From assembly GCF_016632335.1 (NCBI RefSeq), contig NZ_JAEPBG010000019.1, forward strand, positions 42,873 through 106,872: a stretch of 64,000 bases of DNA, in the 5' to 3' direction. This document shows, piece by piece, positions 39,712 through 48,500 of the stretch. A model generated the notes under the pieces. That model had not been told where the DNA came from, searched no databases, and worked only from the letters and a program-made list of their open reading frames with translations. The DNA comes from Noviherbaspirillum pedocola. GTDB lineage: Bacteria; Pseudomonadota; Gammaproteobacteria; Burkholderiales; Burkholderiaceae_D. A program made the translations under genes and the position numbers. Position 1 is the stretch's first letter; each line of letters starts with the position of its first letter.

Positions 39712-40649
39712 ATGAAACGTACCGGTTCCCGCAAGGATCGTTCATCTGACACGGTGCAGTGCTTGGTCCATCATCAGCAGTTGGCCAATATGGCGAATGC
39801 CGCGCAGGGCAATGGTCAGAATCCAGGCAATGCGCCCCGGCTCTGGACGCCGCCGCTTCAGGCGCTTGGCACGGTAGCTGGCATGCCGTCCCTGTCTCCC
39901 GCCATGCCGCTTTTGCCACTCAATCAGCCACCGCAATGGCGGCAGCGCAGGCCGGGCAGCACAGCGTCTATGCCTATGTATACCGCGCCGCTTCCGGCCA
40001 GCATTGGCCAAGTGCCGCCGGCAGCGCCCGGGACCACATGGAGCGGTGCGTGAGGATGGAGATCGCAAACGGTCCGGAAGCATGGCATCGTGAACTCGCC
40101 GGGAAGGCGGCAGAGGAACGACTCCGTTTCGGTCTCTTGACTATCGATCGTCTTGGGGAGCATTGGTGTCCGCGCCTCTAAAACTGGCGCGACGTATTGT
40201 TCGAATGCTGCAACATGGCGGGGCTGCAGCGACTGCTCGTCGAAGGATGGTCAAACGGCGGGCCGCTCATTTCGCTGCTGGTCGAATTCGGATTCAACGC
40301 GCTGCTCGCCGAAGCGCTCAATATCGACGCCGGACAGGCTACCTTGCTCACGCCGGATCAATCCGGAGACACGGCATTGCATGTCGCCGCCGAATATTCC
40401 AACGTCGAGGCCGCGCGGCTGCTCCTGAGTTTCGACGATGCGCAGGAGGCGCTCAGGATGGTGCACAACTTCGAGGGCAGGTTGCCGATTCATCGGGCCG
40501 CCCGTTCCGAAGCGCCCGAGATCGTCGCATTGCTGCTTGCCCTGAAGGGAGAGGAGCAACGCCTGGCTGCGGCAGGCGCTTTGGGCAGGCTACCGATTCA
40601 TGAAGTTACCAGCGGGTGCAAGCCGCATAAGACGCAGCTGCCCAAGTGA
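39712..40649 (+). pseudogene. decayed ankyrin effector-like gene (frameshift and in-frame stop)
   Basis: A strong AGGAGG precedes ATG 39712, and the first frame gives about 113 residues of disordered Pro/Ser-rich sequence before a stop at 40051-40053. Near 40040 the coding signal moves to another frame (GPEAWHRELAGKAAEERLRFGLL), matching the helical part of the 38287 protein. That frame hits TAA at 40179-40181 and then resumes without shift: NWRDVLFE...LQRLLVEG, SGDTALHVAAEYSN and EGRLPIHRAARSE, two ankyrin repeats aligning with the same paralogue. It stops at 40649. A Ser-rich piece in another frame at 40684-40863 may be its former C-terminal tail. Sequencing error is the alternative for the frameshift. 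Confidence 0.75.
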
Positions 40650-40882
40650 GGTGTTCCGTTCTGGACGCCGATCCTGAGCTGCAATGGAGACCTTGCCGTC
40701 GTCAGAATCGAGCAAGTCGAGCAAGTCGAGCACATCAACTACCAGCGCCGGCCCCGCGCCAGCGGTCAATAGCGGCGCACTATCGCCTATGCCTTGTCCG
40801 CCGCTGCTGGGAGAAAACACATGGCCGTTTGCCGAAGAGGGATCCGAAGCGCCCGATTTGTGAGCGCTTCATTCCAACGCAC

Positions 40883-42550
40883 TTACTGGTGCAGCGGCTT
40901 GTAGCGGATGCGCTTGGGCTTGGCGCCTTCCTCGCCGAGGCGCTTCTTCTTGTCGGCCTCGTATTCCTGGTAATTGCCGTCGAAGAACACCACTTGCGAA
41001 TTGCTTTCGAAGGCGAGGATGTGGGTGGCGATACGGTCCAGGAACCAGCGGTCATGCGAGATCACCATCACGCTGCCGGCGAATTCGAGCAGCGCATCTT
41101 CCAGCGCGCGCAGGGTTTCCACGTCGAGGTCGTTCGACGGTTCGTCCAGGAGCAGCACGTTGCCGCCCATGAGCAGCGTCTTGGCCAGGTGCAGCCGGCC
41201 GCGTTCGCCGCCGGAGAGGTTGCCGACCACTTTCTGCTGGTCGCTGCCCTTGAAATTGAAGCGGCCGAGATAGGCGCGCGACGGCATCTCGAAGCGGCCC
41301 ACGGTAAGGAGGTCCGCGCCCTGCGACACGTCTTCGAACACCGTCTTCCTGTTGTCGAGCTCGTTGCGCGACTGGTCCACCAGCGACACCTTCACCGTCG
41401 GGCCGACGACGATTTCGCCCGAGTCCGGCTGCTCGCGTCCGGCGATCATGCGAAACAGCGTCGACTTGCCGGCGCCGTTCGGGCCGATGATGCCAACGAT
41501 CGCGCCCGGCGGCACGCGGAACGACAGGTTGTCGATCAACAGGCGATCGCCATAGGCCTTGCTGACGTTCTTGAACTCGATGACTTCATTGCCCAGGCGC
41601 TCGGCCACCGGGATGAAGATTTCCTGGGTCTCGTTGCGCTTCTGGTATTCGTATTCGGACAGTTCGTTGAAGCGGGCCAGGCGCGCCTTGCTCTTGGCCT
41701 GCCGGCCCTTCGGGTTCTGGCGCACCCAGTCGAGTTCCTTCTTCAGCGCCTTCTGGCGCGCGCTCTCGGTCGCTTCCTCCTGCTTCAGGCGGCCTTCCTT
41801 CTGCTCCAGCCACGAGCTGTAATTGCCCTTCCACGGAATGCCGTGGCCGCGGTCCAGCTCCAGGATCCATTCGGCGGCGTTGTCGAGGAAATAGCGGTCG
41901 TGGGTGATGCCGACCACGGTGCCGGGAAAGCGCTGCAGGAATTGCTCGAGCCAGTCCACCGATTCGGCGTCGAGATGGTTGGTCGGCTCGTCCAGCAGCA
42001 GCATGTCCGGCTTGGATAGCAAGAGCCGGCACAGCGCGACGCGGCGCTTCTCGCCGCCGGAGAGCACGCCGATCTTGGCGTCCCACGGCGGCAGGCGCAG
42101 CGCATCGGCGGCGACTTCCATCTGCAAGTCGAGGTTGCCGCCATCGGCCGCGGCGATGACGGCTTCCAGGCGCGCCTGCTCTTCGGCCAGCGCATCGAAA
42201 TCGGCGTCCGGCTCGGCATAGGCCGCATACACCGCCTCGAGCTTGGCCTGCGCTTCGAAGGCTTCGCCCAGGCCGCCCTCGACGGCCTGGCGCACGGTCT
42301 GTTCCGGGTCGAGCTCGGGTTCCTGCGGCAGGTAGCCGATCTTCAGGTTGGGCATGGGCACCGCTTCGCCTTCGATGTCGCGGTCGATGCCGGCCATGAT
42401 CTTCAGCAGCGTGGACTTGCCCGAGCCGTTCAGGCCGAGCACGCCGATCTTGGCGCCGGGGAAGAAGGAGAGGGAGATGTCTTTCAGGATCTGGCGCTTG
42501 GGCGGCACGATCTTGCCCACGCGGTTCATCGTGTATACGTAATTTGCCAT
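40883..42550 (-). CDS. ettA: energy-dependent translational throttle protein EttA (ABC-F)
   Basis: Cytosolic ABC-F ATPase that binds the ribosomal E site and gates the first steps of elongation according to ATP/ADP. The 555-residue length equals the E. coli protein. The two ABC domains show Walker A GLNGSGKS (39-46) and GPNGAGKS, signatures LSGGEKRRVAL and LSGGERGRLHL, and Walker B LLLDEPTNHLD and LLLDEPSNDLD. The linker with Arg/Lys-rich helices between them is present. The start at MANYVYTMNRVGK is the conserved family N-terminus; the frame stays open to 42811. It is a housekeeping gene lying between two effector-like ankyrin genes. Confidence 0.96.
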   Translation of the reverse strand: MANYVYTMNRVGKIVPPKRQILKDISLSFFPGAKIGVLGLNGSGKSTLLKIMAGIDRDIEGEAVPMPNLKIGYLPQEPELDPEQTVRQAVEGGLGEAFEAQAKLEAVYAAYAEPDADFDALAEEQARLEAVIAAADGGNLDLQMEVAADALRLPPWDAKIGVLSGGEKRRVALCRLLLSKPDMLLLDEPTNHLDAESVDWLEQFLQRFPGTVVGITHDRYFLDNAAEWILELDRGHGIPWKGNYSSWLEQKEGRLKQEEATESARQKALKKELDWVRQNPKGRQAKSKARLARFNELSEYEYQKRNETQEIFIPVAERLGNEVIEFKNVSKAYGDRLLIDNLSFRVPPGAIVGIIGPNGAGKSTLFRMIAGREQPDSGEIVVGPTVKVSLVDQSRNELDNRKTVFEDVSQGADLLTVGRFEMPSRAYLGRFNFKGSDQQKVVGNLSGGERGRLHLAKTLLMGGNVLLLDEPSNDLDVETLRALEDALLEFAGSVMVISHDRWFLDRIATHILAFESNSQVVFFDGNYQEYEADKKKRLGEEGAKPKRIRYKPLHQ

Positions 42551-42616
42551 GGCGATTGCAGGGTTCGCGAAGAAAGGGGGTTGAGGATAACCGATGGCGG
42601 CGACAGGGTACAGCGC

Positions 42617-42644
42617 GGAACCGGGAAGCCTGGCCATGCACTCA
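42617..42644 (+). promoter_or_regulatory. hrp-box-like promoter before the 42686 ankyrin gene
   Basis: GGAACC (42617-42622), 15 bases, then GCACTCA (42638-42644). Compared with the hrp consensus GGAACC-N15/16-CCACnnA it has one mismatch. It lies 41 bases before ATG 42686. The same two elements with the same spacing occur before the 45576 gene, although the spacers differ. Expected reader: an HrpL-type extracytoplasmic-function sigma factor. Confidence 0.7.
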
Positions 42645-45133
42645 AGCACGCCCAATCCAACCGCATTCCTTCCGAAAGGTCCGCCATGTCGCGACATGTC
42701 AGCCACTGTCCCCGCTGCGCTTCCCCGTCTCCGGCCATCAGCGGCAGGGACGATGGACACGGCGGTCCTGCAACGGGCGTGCCGCGGGTCTCCGGCGAAC
42801 GCGCATCGCACGGCGATGCCATCCTGCTCGAAGCGCTATGCGCGCAGCTCGCCGATGTGCGCTTCGACCAGCCCGATTCATGGCAGCAGTGTTTCTGAAC
42901 GCTCGACATGTGCCGCCAGGCCCTGGCGCAGACCGCACGCGCCCGGCCGCAGTCGCCATGGCCGGGCGAGCTGGCGCAATGCCTGGCGCGCTTCCTCGAC
43001 GAGGCCGAGCGCCAGGTCGCAAGCGGCGCAATCGATTTGCGCACGGCCGGCGACGAAGCCGTTGCGCTCGTGTGCAAGGGCCTGTGCATGCTCTGCGAGC
43101 TCGTCGACGGCGGCCTGTACAGCGCTGAACAGATCGGCAGCCTGCGTGCCTTCGCCACCCGCCTGTGCCCGCACCTGGTTGAAGGCATCCTCAAAAAGGA
43201 CATCGCGATCAGCGCGGAAGGCGCCGCAGCCACGCTGGCGCTGTTGACCTGGTTTTGCAACGGCGTGCAGTCCGGGCTCCTGTCGGCCGATGACGATGTC
43301 GTTCGCGCGGTCTCCGCAGCGACGCCGCAGCCGCTGCTGGCGCAAGCCGGACTGATACCGCCGGGCGGCCAGCCGGCGGCATTGACGAGCGCGCCGGCCT
43401 TGCTTGCGCATGGCGGGCCGCCGTTGTCGACCGCGGCCACATCCATGCCCACGCACACCACGTCGACCAATGGATCGCAGGGACCGCAGGGACCGCAGCG
43501 CATGGCGCTCGCGCCGCAGGAAATGGACTTCGCGGCCCTGGTCGATGCGGCCGGCAAGGGGGACGATGGCGCTTTCGCCCTTGCTCTGAGCGCGCTCGAT
43601 GGCGCGACCCTGCGGATGTTTTGCGCGCACGCGGGTGGCAAGGCGCTGGTGCGGGCCGCCGAGGCCGGGCACGGCGACATCGTCGCGCGATTGCTCGCTG
43701 CCGGCGTCGACACGCATGCCCAGCCTGACGCGGCCGCAAGGGCGCTGCTGTGCGCAGTCAGGCATGGCCATGGCAAGGTGCTCGATGCCTTGCTGCGCGC
43801 CGGCGGCGCGGCCCTGGCGCGGCAGGAGCTGGAGGCGAACCGCACCGCGCTGGTCCTGGCCGTGCAATATGGCCAGGTCGGGATACTCGAGCGCCTGCTG
43901 CGCTTCGATCAGACGCTCGTCGCGCAGATCCTCAGCGATGGATCGACGGCGCTGCTCCGCTCGGCCAGCCTGGCTTCGGAACACAGGGAGGCATTGCAGG
44001 ACGTCAACGTCGATATCTGGAAGCTGTTGCGACAAGCCGGTGAAAACCTCAGCCTGCTCGATCGTTCCACGCCGCCGTCATCGGGCGCGAAGGCGACCCG
44101 GCGGCAGGCCGCGGCCGGCGGCAGGCAAGGCAGCAGGCAAGGCGGGCCGAACATGCTCCTGGAGGCTTTCGGCAATCGCGATGTGGTTGCCATGCGCAAG
44201 CTCCTGCGCACGCCGGCCGGCAAGGCCTGGGCGCGCGAAAAGGTGCAGGACGGCTGCAACAAGCTGATGGTGGAAGCGCTGCGCGGCGACGCCCGCATGA
44301 TGGAAGCCCTGCTCGAGGTGGACGATGGCGCGCTGGCCAGGGAACTGTCGGTCAGGGGCAGCAGTGCGCTGATGATGGCGGCCGGCGCGGGCAACCTCGA
44401 CGTGCTGAAACTGCTGCTGAAGTTCGACAAGGGATCGCTGGCGTGGCAGACCGGCACCCTGGGCGGCATGAATGCGCTGATGATGGCGGCGGTAAACGGT
44501 CAGCTCGCTTGCGTGAAGGTGCTGTTGGCATGGAAGGGCGGCGCGCTCGCCGCGCGCGACGCGCTGACGAACACGGGCGAAAACGCCCTGATTCTCGCGG
44601 CCGCAAAAGGACATGCGGAGGTGGTCAGGGTTCTGCTGGCGCATCAGGACGGCGCGCTGGCGACGCTGTCCACGCCGACAGGCCACACCGCGCTGAGCCA
44701 CGCCGCCGAGCGCGGATGGACCGACGTGGTGCGCCTGCTGCTGGGCTGGAGGCAGCGCCAGCTCGCCCTGCAAACCACTTCCAGTGCCTACACGCCGCTG
44801 CTGCTGGCGGCGCGCGAGGGCCACGCCGACGTGCTGGCCTGCCTGCTGCCGAGCTGGAACGGCGCCGCGCTGGCGCAGGCCCGCCTTCCGGATGGCAGGA
44901 ATGCGCTGATGCTCGCCGCCGAGGGAGGCCACGACCAGGCCATCGATACGCTGCTCGCCGCGGGCATGGACCCGTGCCTGCAGACCGACGCCGGCGCAAC
45001 CGCGTCGGCGCTCGCCGCGCGGGGAGGGCATGGGCGCGCCGCCGATGTCCTGTTGCGCGCGGAAGGCGCGGCGCTGTTGCGGCGGCAGTTGCGTGCAGGG
45101 CGGCCCGCGCTCCTGGCGACATCGCAAAACCAG

Positions 45134-45178
45134 GCCGGAGCAAACCATGCCGGAGCAAACCATGCCGGAGCAAATCCG
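45134..45178 (+). repeat. 15-bp tandem repeat, three copies
   Basis: The unit GCCGGAGCAAACCAT occurs twice exactly and a third time with the last bases changed. In the ankyrin frame it encodes AGANH-AGANH-AGANP in the disordered tail. Confidence 0.85.
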
Positions 45179-45223
45179 GCGCCGTCGGCGCGCATGGACG
45201 ATGGCGGCACGAATGCGCCTGCC

Positions 45224-45286
45224 GCCATGCCCGCCATTCCCGCCATTCCCGCAATTCCCGCAATTCCCGCCATGCCCGCCATGCCG
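45224..45286 (+). repeat. 9-bp tandem repeat, seven copies
   Basis: Units of GCC/GCA-ATT/ATG-CCC encode AMP or AIP seven times in the Pro-rich C-terminal tail of the 42686 gene. Near-identity points to slippage. Confidence 0.85.
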
Positions 45287-45489
45287 CAATCCACCGGGCA
45301 CGCCGCAACCGCCGCACCGGCAGGCGAGACGCTCCGCAGCGCAGGCGCATCCGGCGTGCCTTCAGCCGGGCAAGCCAAAGACATGGCGCTGCCAGCGGTA
45401 TCCCGGCGCGACTGAGGAAGGGAAGAAGCCCGATGCCGGCCCGTTCGCCCGGGCGGCATCGGCGCCGCACGCACGGGTGTGCGGCGCGA

Positions 45490-45517
45490 GGAACCGCGCA
45501 TGGGCATGGCGCACTCA
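45490..45517 (+). promoter_or_regulatory. hrp-box-like promoter before the 45576 ankyrin gene
   Basis: GGAACC (45490-45495), 15 bases, then GCACTCA (45511-45517), 58 bases before ATG 45576. It is identical in both elements and in spacing to the box at 42617, while the spacers (gcgcatgggcatggc here) share little. It lies in the gap after the previous ankyrin gene, so the two genes have separate promoters. Confidence 0.7.
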
Positions 45518-45575
45518 TGCAGCGTGCCCATTCCCCCGGTTCCCCCGTTTTGCAGCCCGTCCAGAAAGGTCTCCC

Positions 45576-48500
45576 ATGCAACTCAATTACTCAGGCATGT
45601 CTTCCCGCCAGCCGCCAGCTTCGCCGCCCGCGGACGATGGTCGAAACATGCAGCACGATGCCGCGCAGTCGCCAGCGCTGCACGAGCAGGCCGGTCATCA
45701 GGCATCGACATCGGCAACGGCAACGGCAGCGGCAGCGGCAGCGGCGCGCGCGGGGCATGATGAGTCCGGCTGGACGGCGGCAGACGATGCCGCGCTGCTG
45801 GAATCGTTGTGCACGTCTCTATCCGGTCCGCGTTTCGACGGTTCGGGGCAATGGGAAGAATGCTTCAGGGATTTGGCGTATTGCCGCCAGGTGGCCGCGC
45901 GCGCGGCCCATGCGCATGCGCCGCCGAAGGCGCTGGCCGCGCTGGCGCGCGCACTGCCGCGCTTCCTCGATGAGTTCGAACGCCATGTGGCGAGCAAGGC
46001 AATCGATCTCGACGCCGCCGGCGCCGATACCGCCGCGCTCATCTGCAACGGCCTGGGCATGCTGTCAGAACTCGTCGATTGCCGCGTGTGCAGCGCCGCG
46101 CAGGTGAAGTCGCTGCGCGCGGCCGCCACGCGCCTGGGCCCGTTGCTGGCGCGCTGCGTCGGGCGCGGCGGCGTGGCCGGCGACCGGGCGCAAACCACGG
46201 CCACGCTGGCGCTGCTGACCTGGTTCAGCCGCGGCCTGAAAGCCAGGCTCCTGCAATCCGATGATGCCGTCATCCGCAAGGCCTTCGGCGAGGCGCTGCA
46301 ACAGATGCCGGCGTGGGCGAAAAATCCCGCCGCGCATGGGCTGGACGCACAGCAGCTGGCGGCCTGTTTCGTGGGGATGAACACGGTGCGGCAATTCGAG
46401 CTGCTGCCGCTTAAGGGCGAGAACAGGAAGGCGCATGCGGCGCGCGCAAGCTTCCGGGACACGCTCGAGGCCCTGTGCAAGTGCGCGCCGGCGCTGCTGG
46501 CGCATGGCGGCGTGGGCATCGCCAACCTCTGCAACACCCTGAAGGACTGCCTCGATGCCGGCTTGCTGCCGAAGTCCACGCATGGCTGGCTGATGCCGCT
46601 GGTGACAGTGCTGCTGGAACGCATGCCGCACACCGCGCGCGCGGAGCTGCTCGCGCGTGGCGGCCAGGTACTGGCCAATTACAGCAATTTCCTGCGCATG
46701 GTGTTCGAGCTGAAACTGCACGAGGAAGCGGCCTTCGTCGGCTGCGCCGTCGGCTACAGGGAGGCGTGCGCGCACCTGATCGAGATGCTGCGCCATCCGG
46801 GCTTCCGGCTCGACGGCGATGGCGGCCAGTCGTTGGCCAACCTGATGAGCTTCGTCAGGGCGATGGCGCGCATGGAAGTCAAGGCCAGCGAAAAGCGCAA
46901 GCCGCTCGCCGCGCAGAATGAGGAAACCGCGCGCGATCGCGCGTTGCTGAAGGCGGCGGCGCAGCAATTGCTCGCGCTGGCGCAGAAGCAGGATGAAAGT
47001 CGGCTGTCGCCGATCAGCCTGGGCGGCATGCTCTCGGCCATCGGCTACCTGCGCGCCTGCGGTCTTGCGCCGGCCGACGCGTGCGACGCGCTCGCGCAGC
47101 GCCTCATCCATGCCATTCCCGACTGCGAATCGGGGCGCTGGGATGGCGCCACCACCGCGCTGTGCCTGCGCGCCATCGTCGAGCTGCCGCGAGGCGATGC
47201 GCACGCTGCGCCGGCCATGAAGCTGGCGTTCGCGCACCTGCTGCGACTGCTGCAGGCCAGCGATGTCACGGACGACACGCACCGGCTGTATTGCCTGCAG
47301 GCGCTGCGCCTGGGCCTGCGCGAGAAATGGGTGACGCAAGACGCGGCCCCGTGGCGCCAGGCGGCAAGAACGCTGCTGGGCTGGAAGGGCGCGGGCGAAC
47401 CGGGTGCGGGCGACGTGGAGGCGGCCATCGCCGGCCTGGCGCACCGGGAAGAGGCCGCGCCCATCGTGCTGGAAACGAGCGTCGAGGCGCCGGCGCCGCA
47501 GCCCTTGCCGGGTGAAGTCGGCTGGGTGCCGCCGGGCGGCAAGCTGGCCGCGCTGTCGAGCGCGCCGGCGCTGCGGCCGGAGGGCGCCGCGAAGCCTTCC
47601 ACCACCTACCGCGCGCCCGTGGACACGAGCGCGCAATCGTTCGTGCCTTCCAACACCACGACCACGCCTGCCTTGTCCGCCGGTGCCAGCGTGTCCACGG
47701 CATCGCAGGCGCCGCGCGCCAGGCAGGTCGCCGGCGGCGATTTCCACCAGCCTGCCGCCGATCCGGTTACCCGATGGTTCGAGCTGGCCAGCAGCGACAG
47801 AAGCGACGACGCCACGCTGCAGGCGCTGCGCGCGCTTGCAAGGGAAAAGCCGACCCTGATCGGCGCGGTCGACGGCGCAGGCAACAGCGCGTTGTATTAC
47901 CTGATCGTGTCCGGCAAGCGCCAGGCCATGGCCTGGCTGATCGAGCAGCCGGGCTTTGCGCTGGGCATGTCACTGGAGACATTCGATGCCCGCATCGACA
48001 GCGCGCTCTTCGGTTCAAGGAACTGGAATGCAGCCAGGCTGGCGCGCGAGGATTTCGACGCCGCGGCGCGGCGCCTGTTCGGTGGGAAGGATGAAGAGGA
48101 CGAGGAGCCGCGCGACGAGGTTCGACACGTGGCGCCGGCGAAGCCCGCATCCGCTGCCGGGAAATCGCGCAAGCGCAAGGCTGGAAGGGGCAAGGTCGAA
48201 AAGCGCGCGCAAGCCGGGGCAGCTTCGCTTCCAACCGAATTCGCGTGGTCCGGAGCGGCGGCGCCGGGCCAGCCGCATCGCACGGCCAACGCGCTCGACA
48301 GCGATGCCGACAGGATCCAGCAGGCGTTCCAGGATGGCGATGCGGCCGCCGTGCGCAGGCTGCTGCGCTCGGAGGCTGGACGGGAATGGGCGCGCTGGCA
48401 AAGCCCATCCGGCAGCAACCGCTTGATGTTGGCCGCTGCCAGCGGCAATGCCAGGATGGTGGAGGCCTTGCTCGACGTCGACAACGGCGCGCTGGCCGGG

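Larger units (their letters stand above)
42686..45415 (+). pseudogene. ankyrin effector-like gene interrupted by one in-frame TGA
   Basis: Translation from ATG 42686 (GAAAGGT six bases upstream, as before the paralogue at 45576) gives 70 residues ending SWQQCF and then TGA at 42896-42898. The same frame resumes with TLDMCRQALAQ and runs to 45415. The 45576 protein reads EECFRDLAYCRQVAA here, so Arg has become a stop. Downstream parts are the shared helical domain (LLTWFCNGVQSGLL), a short ankyrin set at 43620-43990, a main array of about nine repeats at 44150-45090 (SSALMMAAGAGNLDVLKLLL and so on) and a Pro/Ala-rich tail. ATG 42908 could restart an 835-residue protein lacking the secretion signal. 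A sequencing error or stop readthrough are the alternatives. Confidence 0.8.

Noticed and set aside
40684..40863. Ser-rich 59-codon open frame after the ankyrin pseudogene
   Set aside because: It could be a small gene, but no ribosome site or homology is visible; more likely the displaced tail of the pseudogene.
42878..44035. 385-codon minus-strand frame over the ankyrin genes, with similar long ones at 44078-45301 and 46065-47747
   Set aside because: All are antisense to ankyrin arrays, whose codon bias produces long open frames; no ribosome sites or protein motifs.
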